A DNA stretch of 27,044 bases from Bacillota bacterium (GCA_016293805.1 JAEDDI010000025.1:1-27044); one strand, 5' to 3'; shown: positions 1-7,184, numbered from the stretch's first letter. Notes: generated from the sequence alone by a model not told the origin. A program made the numbers and translations.

Positions 1-24
1 TAAGGGTTTTACCCGTCTGTTAAA

Positions 25-57
25 AACCACGCGTTTGACGCGTGGTTCGTTTTTTTT
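25..57 (+). terminator. Rho-independent terminator of a gene left of the window
   Basis: A perfect 9-bp stem (AACCACGCG at 25-33, CGCGTGGTT at 39-47) with a 5-nt TTTGA loop is followed by CG and a run of eight T. On the opposite strand the same stem is followed by TTTTTAAC, so it may work both ways. The gene it ends lies outside the window; bases 1-24 hold nothing else I can name. Confidence 0.85.
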
Positions 58-83
58 AACAACAAAGTGTCAAAGATGGGATA

Positions 84-114
84 TTAACACTCATAATACA
101 AACTGTGATACAAT
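84..114 (+). promoter_or_regulatory. Predicted promoter of the HAD hydrolase gene
   Basis: TACAAT at 109-114 is preceded by TGA, giving an extended -10 (TGnTACAAT). A TTAACA at 84-89 is a possible -35, but the 19-nt spacer is long. Transcription would start near 121, leaving a leader of about 12 nt that begins at the ribosome site. Eye prediction only. Confidence 0.4.
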
Positions 115-132
115 TATTTCGAGGTGTTAATT

Positions 133-735
133 ATGAAAAAAAATATCATATTCGATGTGGGAGAAGTTCTTCTCTCATACAGATGGCAGGATGCCGTAAA
201 AGACGGCGGATTTACAGATGAAGACTCCAATGCCGTTATAGAGTCTCTGTTCAAGGATCCCATATGGCACGAAGGCTTTGACAGGGGAACTGTAAATGAG
301 CATGAACTGCTTTCACACTATATCAAGACAAATCCATGCTATGAGGATCTCTACAGATGGTTTTTCAGCCATCCGGAGCTTCTTCCCGTCAGAAGAGACA
401 GAGTTTATGAATATCTTCCAAGACTCCGTGAAAAGGGATACCGCCTTTACATCCTTTCTGACTATTCTGAGTTTCTTTCGGAGATTCACTTCAGTTTCGG
501 TGGATTCAGGAAATACTTTGACGGAGAAATCATCTCATACAGAGTGCATGCTGTAAAACCTGAACCCGAGATATACAGATGTCTTCTTGATACATATATG
601 CTCAATCCCGGAGAATGCATCTTCCTTGATGACAAAGAAGCAAATATCGCAGGAGCCAATGCATGCGGCATCGATGGGATTGTTATAACATCGGAAGATA
701 AACTGATTGAAGTTCTCGAATCTTTTCTTGTATAG
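133..735 (+). CDS. HAD-superfamily (subfamily IA) hydrolase
   Basis: A 200-residue HAD-like phosphatase or hydrolase, probably cytosolic; the substrate cannot be told from sequence. Motif I is FDVGEVLL near the N-terminus, with the nucleophilic Asp but Gly where the second Asp of DxD usually sits, as in the YihX-like branch (sugar-phosphate phosphatases). Motif II is YILSDYS near residue 110, the motif III lysine is in AVKPEPEIYR near 145, and motif IV is CIFLDDKEANIAGA near 165. The residues between motifs I and II form a helical cap, as in subfamily IA. I place the start at ATG 133, six bases after GAGGTG (121-126). A GTG at 124 lies inside that ribosome site. The gene stands alone and converges with purF; the two stops are 52 nt apart across a shared hairpin. 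Confidence 0.85.
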   Translation: MKKNIIFDVGEVLLSYRWQDAVKDGGFTDEDSNAVIESLFKDPIWHEGFDRGTVNEHELLSHYIKTNPCYEDLYRWFFSHPELLPVRRDRVYEYLPRLREKGYRLYILSDYSEFLSEIHFSFGGFRKYFDGEIISYRVHAVKPEPEIYRCLLDTYMLNPGECIFLDDKEANIAGANACGIDGIVITSEDKLIEVLESFLV

Positions 736-736
736 C

Positions 737-758
737 AAAAGACTTCCCGAAGGAAGTC
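737..758 (-). terminator. purF terminator with UUCG tetraloop
   Basis: Read on the minus strand, GACTTCC-TTCG-GGAAGTC forms a 7-bp stem closed as C(UUCG)G, an exceptionally stable tetraloop, followed by TTTT. It lies about 30 nt after the purF stop. The plus-strand side lacks a T-run, so it mainly serves purF, though it may protect the 3' end of the HAD transcript. Confidence 0.75.
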
Positions 759-787
759 CTCTGCACGTGTATATTTCCCATTTAAGG

Positions 788-2203
788 CTAAACTGTATAT
801 TCTCCCCGTATATCTTCACCCGGAGGGTCTACGGGGTATTTTCCTGTGAAGCAGGCTGTGCATATACCGCTTCCTCCGGCAATGGCTGGAAGTCTTGATA
901 CTTCAAGGTAGCTTAGAGAATCAGCTCCGATTTCACTGCGTATATCTTCTACCGTGCGGTTATACGCTATGAGCTGCTCCCGGACAGGCACATCTGTTCC
1001 GAAGTAGCATGGCCAGAGAAACGGCGGTGAGCTTACTCTCATATGAACCTCTGCCGCACCTGCATTTTTGAGCATGGATACTATCCTGTCGCTGGTTGTT
1101 CCCCTCACTATTGAATCATCTATGAGAATTATTCGCTTTCCTTCGACAGCCTCTTTCAGCACGTTCAGTTTAACCTGAACTCCTGACTGACGGCTGCTCT
1201 GCCCGGGTTTTATAAATGTGCGTCCGACGTATCCGTTCTTCACAAACGCCACACCGTACTGTATTCCGGAGGCAAGAGAATACCCCATTGCCGCTGCATT
1301 CCCCGATTCAGGTACACCAACTACCATATCTGCATCAACCGGGGCATCCTCTGCCAGGAATTTCCCTGCCATGATTCTCGAATCATACACACTCATCCCG
1401 TCAAGTCTGCTGTCCATTCTTGCAAAGTATATATATTCAAAAACGCATCTTGCCTGCCTGTCTGCATCTATACACATCGATTCATCAGATCTGATATCCC
1501 CTCCTGATGTGATTGTTACAACCTCTCCCGGTTTTACATCACGTATGAACACGGCCCCTACTGTATCAAGAGCGCAGCTTTCTGAAGCCAGAATGTATGT
1601 ACTCCCGGATTTACCTATGCATAGCGGTCTGAATCCATACGGGTCTCTCACTCCTATGAGTTTTCTGGGAGAAGCTACTACAAGCGAATATGCCCCCTTC
1701 ATCTTCCCGGCAGCCGAAATAACGGCTTCCTCTGCTGTCGCCGCCTTAACCCTTTCTCTTGCAATATGGTATGCGATTATCTCCGTATCTATTGTTGTCT
1801 GAAAAATCGCTCCGTCAAGTTCCAGTTCACGCCGGAGCTCATGTGTATTTACAAGGTTTCCGTTGTGCGCAAGTGCCAGCGTCCCCTTCACATAATTCAG
1901 AACAAGAGGCTGTGCATTTTCTCTTGTTGATGCGCCGGCTGTCGAATATCTTACATGGCCTACACCTATATTTCCTTTAAGCCTGTCAATATCCTCTGAA
2001 GTGAATACTTCATTCACAAGACCCATTCCTTTGTGTGATATCACACCTCCGGGACCATTAGTATCGCTCACAGCTATTCCGCAGCTTTCCTGACCTCTGT
2101 GCTGCAGTGCCATAAGTCCATAGTAAATTACCGGTGCCACCTCTTTTCCTGAAGTATCGATTATTCCAAATACTCCGCATTCCTCTTTAAGTCTGTCTTC
2201 CAT
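788..2203 (-). CDS. purF: Amidophosphoribosyltransferase (glutamine PRPP amidotransferase)
   Basis: PurF makes 5-phosphoribosylamine from PRPP and glutamine, the committed step of purine synthesis. The 471-residue product has the N-terminal-nucleophile glutaminase domain first: MEDRLKEECGVFGI, with the catalytic Cys at residue 9 after an 8-residue propeptide that is removed in the Bacillus-type enzyme. The phosphoribosyltransferase domain follows, with GVPESGNAAA and the PRPP loop IILIDDSIVRGTT. Cysteines in CVFEYIYF, PCYFGTD and GICTAC match the four [4Fe-4S] ligands of Bacillus-type PurF, so an oxygen-sensitive cluster enzyme is expected. The open frame extends 23 codons upstream, but ATG 2203 matches the family start and has AAAGGA eight bases ahead. 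No other pur gene is nearby. It has its own promoter and leader facing bioB. Confidence 0.96.
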   Translation of the reverse strand: MEDRLKEECGVFGIIDTSGKEVAPVIYYGLMALQHRGQESCGIAVSDTNGPGGVISHKGMGLVNEVFTSEDIDRLKGNIGVGHVRYSTAGASTRENAQPLVLNYVKGTLALAHNGNLVNTHELRRELELDGAIFQTTIDTEIIAYHIARERVKAATAEEAVISAAGKMKGAYSLVVASPRKLIGVRDPYGFRPLCIGKSGSTYILASESCALDTVGAVFIRDVKPGEVVTITSGGDIRSDESMCIDADRQARCVFEYIYFARMDSRLDGMSVYDSRIMAGKFLAEDAPVDADMVVGVPESGNAAAMGYSLASGIQYGVAFVKNGYVGRTFIKPGQSSRQSGVQVKLNVLKEAVEGKRIILIDDSIVRGTTSDRIVSMLKNAGAAEVHMRVSSPPFLWPCYFGTDVPVREQLIAYNRTVEDIRSEIGADSLSYLEVSRLPAIAGGSGICTACFTGKYPVDPPGEDIRGEYTV

Positions 2204-2232
2204 AAGCACATTCCTTTCATGTTTTACAAGCG

Positions 2233-2264
2233 GATTGTATTCCTGACAGACAAAAAATACAATC
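2233..2264 (-). promoter_or_regulatory. Hairpin in the purF leader
   Basis: A perfect 9-bp inverted repeat (GATTGTATT at 2233-2241, AATACAATC at 2256-2264, 14-nt loop) lies in the predicted purF 5' untranslated region, about 30 nt before the ATG. It has no T-run directly after it and no purine-riboswitch core that I can recognise. It could be an mRNA-stability or attenuation element, or a DNA operator. Confidence 0.45.
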
Positions 2265-2294
2265 GGGAGCATTACTTAAAAAATGCGGAAAATA

Positions 2295-2323
2295 ACTGTA
2301 TTTCTGTGATAACAATTTGTAAA
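2295..2323 (-). promoter_or_regulatory. Predicted purF promoter
   Basis: On the minus strand, TTTACA (2318-2323) and TACAGT (2295-2300) are separated by 17 nt. Transcription would start near 2288, giving a leader of about 85 nt. The -35 box lies inside the left half of the BirA-like dyad at 2317-2347. Confidence 0.5.
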
Positions 2324-2347
2324 CCGTAATATAATCCAGGTTGACAA
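2317..2347. promoter_or_regulatory. BirA-like operator between purF and bioB
   Basis: TTGTAAACC (2317-2325) and GGTTGACAA (2339-2347) form a dyad in which 8 of 9 positions are complementary. The left half equals the consensus half-site of BirA, the biotin protein ligase-repressor (TTGTAAACC...GGTTTACAA). The spacer here is 13 nt, slightly shorter than the 14-16 usually given. The right half covers the predicted bioB -35 box, so occupancy would block bioB; the left half covers the purF -35 box. That it controls the biotin gene directly downstream strongly supports the call. Confidence 0.7.
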
Positions 2348-2368
2348 TTTTCATCTGAGCTGTATATT
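2341..2368 (+). promoter_or_regulatory. Predicted bioB promoter
   Basis: A consensus TTGACA (2341-2346) is followed after 16 nt by TATATT (2363-2368). The bioB ribosome site GGAGGG is at 2378-2383, so the leader is short. The -35 box is inside the BirA-like operator. Confidence 0.65.
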
Positions 2369-2389
2369 AGTATTAATGGAGGGCATGAA

Positions 2390-3370
2390 ATGGATTTAAT
2401 CAGACTTGCAAAAGAAATAATTGAAGGCAGAAGACTTAAACGTTCTGACGATCTGTCATTTTTCATTGACTGCAGCCTGGATGAGCTTTGCCGGGGAGCA
2501 GATATGATAAGAGAAGCAGTTATAGGGGATAAAGTTGACCTGTGCGCCATAATCAACGGAAGAAGCGGACGATGTCCCGAAGACTGCAGATACTGTGCCC
2601 AGTCGGCACACTACAGTACCGGATGTGAGGAATATGACTTTCTCCCTGAGGAAGTGATTCTGGATGCATGCAGACTTCACCAGTCCGAAGGTGTGGACAG
2701 ATTCTCAATAGTAACATCAGGCAGAACTCTGGAGGGAGAAGCTTTCGAAAAAGCCGTTTCAGCATATGAAAGAATGCGAAAAGAATGCAGAATCGACCTC
2801 TGTGCATCCATGGGTTTTTTATCTGAGGAGCAGCTGGGGAGACTTCACAGAGCAGGTGTTACAAGCTACCATCACAATATAGAGACATCAAGACGCAATT
2901 TCCCGAATATATGCACTACACATACATACGATATGAAAATTGAAATGCTCAGAAAAGTTAAAGCTGAGGGAATGTGTGCATGTTCAGGCGGCATTATTGG
3001 CATGGGGGAAACCTGGGAAGACAGACTCGACATGGCTTTAAGCCTTGCAGAACTTGGAATAGACTCAATTCCTATCAATGCACTTATGCCGATACCTGAC
3101 ACTCCCCTTGGCAATCTTCCGCTTCTCTGCGAAGATGACATTCTCAGAACAATAGCATTCTTCAGATATATCAATCCCGCTGCCAATATACGTCTTGCTG
3201 CAGGCAGGGCTCTTCTTACAAACGACGGCGAGACAGCATTCAAAGCCGGCGCTTCTGCAACTATCACAGGAAACATGCTTACAACAGCAGCCTGTGCTAC
3301 CATAAAAAGCGATAAGGCAATGCTCGAAAAACTAGGAAGAGACGTTACTCCGGAATATGAAAAGGGCTGA
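2390..3370 (+). CDS. bioB: Biotin synthase, probable anaerobe-type (type II)
   Basis: This radical-SAM enzyme inserts sulfur into dethiobiotin to form biotin. The 326-residue product carries the [4Fe-4S]/SAM motif CPEDCRYC (Cys62, 66, 69), then YHHNIETS near 160, CSGGIIGMGE near 198, IRLAAGR near 267 and GNMLTT near 294, all in BioB order. Of the ligands of the sacrificial [2Fe-2S] cluster in E. coli BioB, the counterparts of Cys128 (Cys138), Cys188 (Cys198) and Arg260 (in IRLAAGR) are present. The counterpart of Cys97 is Ser106 (RFSIVTSGR). The protein has many extra cysteines, including a C-A-C at 196-198. This fits the type II BioB described from obligate anaerobes, which uses a different auxiliary cluster; that assignment is inference. 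ATG 2390 follows GGAGGG by six bases. No other biotin gene is adjacent. Confidence 0.93.
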   Translation: MDLIRLAKEIIEGRRLKRSDDLSFFIDCSLDELCRGADMIREAVIGDKVDLCAIINGRSGRCPEDCRYCAQSAHYSTGCEEYDFLPEEVILDACRLHQSEGVDRFSIVTSGRTLEGEAFEKAVSAYERMRKECRIDLCASMGFLSEEQLGRLHRAGVTSYHHNIETSRRNFPNICTTHTYDMKIEMLRKVKAEGMCACSGGIIGMGETWEDRLDMALSLAELGIDSIPINALMPIPDTPLGNLPLLCEDDILRTIAFFRYINPAANIRLAAGRALLTNDGETAFKAGASATITGNMLTTAACATIKSDKAMLEKLGRDVTPEYEKG

Positions 3371-3386
3371 TGCATCAGCATCAGCC
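3365..3386. terminator. Shared hairpin between converging bioB and acyl ligase genes
   Basis: GGCTGATGC (3365-3373) and GCATCAGCC (3378-3386) form a perfect 9-bp stem with a 4-nt loop. The bioB stop codon lies inside the stem. On the minus strand the stem is followed by CTTTTC, suggesting a terminator for the ligase pair. The plus side has no T-run. Confidence 0.55.
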
Positions 3387-3393
3387 AAACCTG

Positions 3394-5199
3394 CTATTTC
3401 TTGTTCGATTTCACAAATCTCTTTATCTTGTGAGCTGTTGTCTTTTCAAAATCATCGAATCGGATCACAATTCTCACAATCCTTTTGAATGCAGGAAGCT
3501 TCGCATTAATCCTGTCAACTTCCTTCCAGATAAGACTCTTAATTTCCTCAGTATCATCACTTTCATGACCAAGTGCTGCGGCAATCTCTTCTGAATCAGG
3601 AATCAAGGTAGCTGATATTACACTGTCCTGACCGTCATCATCTGAATCTGCCCAAACGACACACTCCCTTATATACGGAACCTTGCCGAGATAGTATTCA
3701 AGCTCTTCAGGGAACACATTCTTGCCGTTGCCCGCAATTATCACATTCTTTGCTCTGCCGGTAATATACACATATCCGTCATCATCGACATATCCGAGGT
3801 CTCCCGTATGGAACCATCCGTCAACCAGAGTCTTTTCATTCTCCTCAGGTCTTTTGTAATATCCAAGCATTACATTCGGGCCTCTGAAGCACAGTTCACC
3901 TATGCCTTCTTCATCCCTGTCGCAGACCATAACATCAACCCCGGGAAGAACATGTCCGGCCGACGCATTTTTCATACACCTTCTTGTATCGGGACTTGCC
4001 GCAACAAGAGGTGATGTTTCTGTAAGTCCATATCCCTGTATTGCATAAAACCCAAGATCGTTGAAAAAATCAAGCACAGCTGGATCCACAGCGGCTCCGC
4101 CCGAAACCATGAGCCTCATTCGTCCTCCGAAAACATCTGTAATCTCGTTCAGAAGCTTTTTAGATATATTTATTCCCAGTTTTGATGTTTTCCTGTTCAG
4201 CCTGAGCACCTTTTCGACCGTTTTTTCCTTGCCCTGCTTCCTTATCGTTTTGATTATTGTCTTGTAAAGACTTTCAAATATGAGCGGAACGCCCAGCACT
4301 ACAGTCGGTCTTATCTCCTTCATGTTCTTCTGAAGATACTTCAGCCCCTCGCAGAATGCACAGCATGCGCCAAAATACAGAGGAGCAAGAAATCCGAGCG
4401 TGCATGCATATGTATGATGCATAGGAAGAATCATGAACTGAATATCCGTCTGGTCTATTGTAACAATATACGGCAGGGACATCAGGTTGAAGCATATATT
4501 TGCCTGGGAAAGCATTACCGCCTTGCTGGTACCTGTAGTCCCTGATGTGAACAGCAGTATTCCAAGCTCGTCTGCATATACCTGTGCATCTATGTATCTT
4601 CTGTCACCTTTATCGACAAGTTTTCTGCCCTCTTCAACGAGTATTCTGAATGAATATGCGTCATCCGAATGCTCTTGCGCATTCATGTTGATATATTTCC
4701 TGAGCGATGTGCTTCCCTCCCTGCGGATATCAGAAAAGACTCCCCTGTACTTATCGGCAAATACAACTCCTTCAGCTTCCGATTCTCTGATGAAGTTCTC
4801 TATTTCACCAGGAGCCAGTTCCTTGTCAAGCGGAATAATTACACCTCCGCCCATAACAACAGCAAGATATGTGACAGCCCAGTAATAACTGTTCTCACCT
4901 ATGACAGCAACTCTCTTTCCTGCAATTCCAAGCTCTGCCATTGATGTTCCAAGTCCGTTGATGTCTGCCAGGGCCTGTCTGTATGTAATCTCTGTATATG
5001 CCTCTCCTTTTTTGAATTTCTGCATAAACGCCACATTGTCGCCATAAAGTTCAACGCTTGAAAGAAACATCTGACGAAGATCCGTTATCGGTCTGTCCGG
5101 CTTTCTTCCGACAAACGCCGGATCGTCTGTCATTGCCAGCTCATAGATATACCCCTTGGCACGGAGCATCTCACTGCTCTTGATTTCCTGATATCCCAT
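3394..5199 (-). CDS. AMP-forming long-chain acyl-CoA ligase-like protein (second of pair)
   Basis: A 601-residue member of the acyl-adenylate-forming (ANL) superfamily, closest in style to long-chain fatty acyl-CoA synthetases (COG1022-like). It is expected to activate a carboxylic acid with ATP and pass it to CoA or another thiol; the acid is unknown. The phosphate-binding loop TSGTTGTSK is at 218-226, QGYGLTETSPL follows near 400, then GWFHTGDLGYVDDDGY and ITGRAKNVIIAGNGKNVFPEELE. The C-terminal lysine motif is KTTAHKIKR, lacking the Gly of the common PKTxxGK form but keeping the catalytic Lys. There is no signal peptide. ATG 5199 follows AAGGAG by five bases. It is highly similar along its length to the next gene upstream and probably shares its transcript, since I see no good promoter in the 84-nt gap. 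Confidence 0.88.
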   Translation of the reverse strand: MGYQEIKSSEMLRAKGYIYELAMTDDPAFVGRKPDRPITDLRQMFLSSVELYGDNVAFMQKFKKGEAYTEITYRQALADINGLGTSMAELGIAGKRVAVIGENSYYWAVTYLAVVMGGGVIIPLDKELAPGEIENFIRESEAEGVVFADKYRGVFSDIRREGSTSLRKYINMNAQEHSDDAYSFRILVEEGRKLVDKGDRRYIDAQVYADELGILLFTSGTTGTSKAVMLSQANICFNLMSLPYIVTIDQTDIQFMILPMHHTYACTLGFLAPLYFGACCAFCEGLKYLQKNMKEIRPTVVLGVPLIFESLYKTIIKTIRKQGKEKTVEKVLRLNRKTSKLGINISKKLLNEITDVFGGRMRLMVSGGAAVDPAVLDFFNDLGFYAIQGYGLTETSPLVAASPDTRRCMKNASAGHVLPGVDVMVCDRDEEGIGELCFRGPNVMLGYYKRPEENEKTLVDGWFHTGDLGYVDDDGYVYITGRAKNVIIAGNGKNVFPEELEYYLGKVPYIRECVVWADSDDDGQDSVISATLIPDSEEIAAALGHESDDTEEIKSLIWKEVDRINAKLPAFKRIVRIVIRFDDFEKTTAHKIKRFVKSNKK

Positions 5200-5254
5200 A
5201 ATTTCTCCTTAATATCCAGTGCCAAAAACCAGATTGTCATTAAAACTGTTTTTC

Positions 5255-5274
5255 CGCCACCGTCAGAGGTGGCG
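5255..5274 (-). other. Hairpin between the two acyl ligase genes
   Basis: CGCCACC (5255-5261) and GGTGGCG (5268-5274) form a 7-bp GC-rich stem with a 6-nt loop, ten bases after the stop of the upstream ligase. On the minus strand it is followed by GGAAAAACAG, not a T-run, so it is not a classical terminator. It may be a processing or 3'-protecting hairpin setting the ratio of the two ligase messages. Confidence 0.5.
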
Positions 5275-5283
5275 TCCTTCTTC

Positions 5284-7092
5284 TTATTTCTTTTTGTTTG
5301 CTTTTACAAATCTCTTGATTTTGTGCGCAGTTGTCTTCTCAAATTCCTCGAACCTGAGCTGAACGTGAACAATACGCTTAAATGACGGAAGCTTTGAATT
5401 AATCCTGTCAACTTCCTTCCATATGAGTTTTTCAATCTCTGCAGGCTTTTCCGCCTTCTTGCCTATGACAGCAGCAATCTCTTCAATGTCAGGCTTGACA
5501 GTTGCAACTATGACACTGTCCTGACCCTCATCGTCAGTATCTGCCCATACAAAACACTCACTGATATACGGAACCTTGCCGAGATAGTATTCAAGCTCTT
5601 CAGGAAAAACATTCTTGCCGTTACCTGTTATGATGACGTTCTTCTTCCTTCCTGTGATGTATATGAATCCATCTTCATCGATGTATCCAAGGTCTCCTGT
5701 ATAGAACCAGTCATCCTTGAGAACCTTGTCAGTTTCTTCCTGATTGTTGTAGTATCCAAGCATCACATTAGGTCCTCTGAAACATATTTCCCCTATTCCG
5801 TCCTGGTCAGCATCGACAATCTTTGTCTCCACTCCCGGCAGCGGATAACCAACTGATGAATTTCTCATCAGCCTGTGTATATCCGGATTAATCGAAACAA
5901 GAGGAGAAGTCTCAGTGAGACCATAGCCCTGGAATGCAGTAAACCCGAGGTTATTGAAGAAATCAAGCACTTCCGGATCTATTGCCGCACCACCGGAAAT
6001 CATAACTCGCATTCTTCCTCCGAACACGCTGACTATTTCCTTAAGCAGTCTCTTTGATACATTGATTCCTATCTTTGAAGTTGCTTTGTTGAGTTTCATC
6101 ACCTTTGCAACAGCCTTCTCCTTGCCCTGCTTCTTAACATTCTTCATTATAGTCTTGTAAAGACTCTCGAAGATAATAGGCACACCGAGAAGGAATGTAG
6201 GCCTTACTTCCTGAAGGTTCTTCTGAATGTATTTAAGACCTTCACAGACAGCGCATGATGCGCCGAGATAAAGCGGCACAAGAAAGCTTGCAGTACATGC
6301 GTATGTATGATGAAGAGGCAGTACCAGGAAGAATATATCATCCTCATATACATTGATAAGATAAGGCGCCGCCATTAAGTCATAACATATATTTGACTGA
6401 GAAAGCATTACAGCCTTGCTTGTTCCTGTGGTTCCGGATGTAAACAGCATTATACCCAGACTGTCACCAATTACTTCCGCATCAAGGAATTCTCTGTGAC
6501 CGCCTTCAATAAGGTTCTTACCCTCTTCAACAAGCAATTCCCACGAATATGCATCGGCCGTGTGCTCTGTTCCGTTAAGATTGACAAGCACATCAAGCTG
6601 AGTATTTAAATCAGCCCTCATACGTGCAAACATGTCACTGTATTTGTCTGTGAACATTATTCCTCTGACCCCTGATTCTATTACAAGATGTCTGAGTTCA
6701 GCCTCATCAAGCTCCTTGTCAAGAGGCACAATTACTCCGCCTCCCATTGTAACTGCAAGATAGCATGTGCACCACTGGTAGCAGTTTTCACCTATTACAG
6801 CAACCTTTTCTCCCAGAAGTCCAAGAGCAGCCATTGATGTTCCAAGCCCGTTGATGTCGCAGAGCATCTCTCTGAATGTAATATCTCTGAAAGGCTCTCC
6901 CTTTGCAAATCTCTGCCTGAATGCAACATTGTCGCCGTAAAGCTCCGCACTTGTCTCCATCATATGCCTGAAATCGGTTATTGGGCGGCTTCTGTGTTTA
7001 TATCTGTAGTATTTGTCGTCGGAATTCTCACATCTTCTGATGAAGCTTTCCGCTCTCTGCATTTCACCTTTTTTTATTTCTGAATAACTCAT
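5284..7092 (-). CDS. AMP-forming long-chain acyl-CoA ligase-like protein (first of pair)
   Basis: A 602-residue paralogue of the downstream ligase, sharing domain order and nearly every motif: LFTSGTTGTSKAVMLSQ near 220, FQGYGLTETSPL near 400, DWFYTGDLGYIDEDGF, ITGRKKNVIITGNGKNVFPEELE and the C-terminal KTTAHKIKR. Both begin with the same pattern (MxYxEIKxxEMxRA), pointing to tandem duplication rather than independent acquisition. The family adenylates fatty or other acids for thioester formation in the cytosol or at the membrane face. The acid-binding pocket cannot be read by eye, so different substrates for the copies are possible but unproven. ATG 7092 follows AGAGG by seven bases. Its promoter has a consensus -35 box, a dyad over the -10 box, and is back to back with that of the DUF1836 gene. 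Confidence 0.88.
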   Translation of the reverse strand: MSYSEIKKGEMQRAESFIRRCENSDDKYYRYKHRSRPITDFRHMMETSAELYGDNVAFRQRFAKGEPFRDITFREMLCDINGLGTSMAALGLLGEKVAVIGENCYQWCTCYLAVTMGGGVIVPLDKELDEAELRHLVIESGVRGIMFTDKYSDMFARMRADLNTQLDVLVNLNGTEHTADAYSWELLVEEGKNLIEGGHREFLDAEVIGDSLGIMLFTSGTTGTSKAVMLSQSNICYDLMAAPYLINVYEDDIFFLVLPLHHTYACTASFLVPLYLGASCAVCEGLKYIQKNLQEVRPTFLLGVPIIFESLYKTIMKNVKKQGKEKAVAKVMKLNKATSKIGINVSKRLLKEIVSVFGGRMRVMISGGAAIDPEVLDFFNNLGFTAFQGYGLTETSPLVSINPDIHRLMRNSSVGYPLPGVETKIVDADQDGIGEICFRGPNVMLGYYNNQEETDKVLKDDWFYTGDLGYIDEDGFIYITGRKKNVIITGNGKNVFPEELEYYLGKVPYISECFVWADTDDEGQDSVIVATVKPDIEEIAAVIGKKAEKPAEIEKLIWKEVDRINSKLPSFKRIVHVQLRFEEFEKTTAHKIKRFVKANKKK

Positions 7093-7107
7093 ATCTCAAC
7101 CTCTTAT

Positions 7108-7128
7108 ACCTAGTATTCAAAACTAGGT
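7108..7128. promoter_or_regulatory. Operator-like dyad over the acyl ligase promoter
   Basis: ACCTAGT (7108-7114) and ACTAGGT (7122-7128) form a perfect 7-bp inverted repeat around a 7-nt centre. It overlaps the predicted -10 box (7125-7130) and start of the ligase transcript, where a repressor would act. I do not recognise it as a known operator; it only loosely resembles FapR-type lipid operators. Confidence 0.5.
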
Positions 7129-7153
7129 TATCACAACTGCCTGATGTTGTCAA
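7125..7153 (-). promoter_or_regulatory. Predicted promoter of the acyl ligase pair
   Basis: On the minus strand, a perfect TTGACA (7148-7153) and TAACCT (7125-7130) are 17 nt apart, with TGA just before the -10 box. The weak -10 is offset by the TG extension and consensus -35. It lies back to back with the promoter at 7157-7184; only three bases separate the -35 boxes. Confidence 0.6.
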
Positions 7154-7156
7154 TTC

Positions 7157-7184
7157 TTGATATATTCCCAGCCGGTGATATAAT
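7157..7184 (+). promoter_or_regulatory. Predicted promoter of the DUF1836 gene
   Basis: TTGATA (7157-7162), a 16-nt spacer and a perfect TATAAT (7179-7184) preceded by TGA form a strong extended -10 promoter. Transcription would start near 7191. This rules against translation from the upstream in-frame start at 7144 and supports ATG 7213. Confidence 0.75.

Noticed and set aside
1218..1802. Long plus-strand open frame of 194 codons opposite purF
   Set aside because: It is antisense to strongly conserved PurF motifs, has no ribosome site and reads as low-information Ser/Thr/Pro-rich protein.
2204..2294. Purine (guanine) riboswitch in the purF leader
   Set aside because: I could not find the conserved three-way junction bases; only a single simple hairpin is present.
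2872..3381. 169-codon minus-strand frame opposite bioB
   Set aside because: Shadow of bioB; the plus strand encodes conserved BioB motifs throughout and no ribosome site serves the antisense frame.
5255..5274. Classical terminator ending the first acyl ligase transcript
   Set aside because: The minus-strand side is followed by GGAAAAACAG rather than T-rich sequence, so it is listed as a hairpin only.
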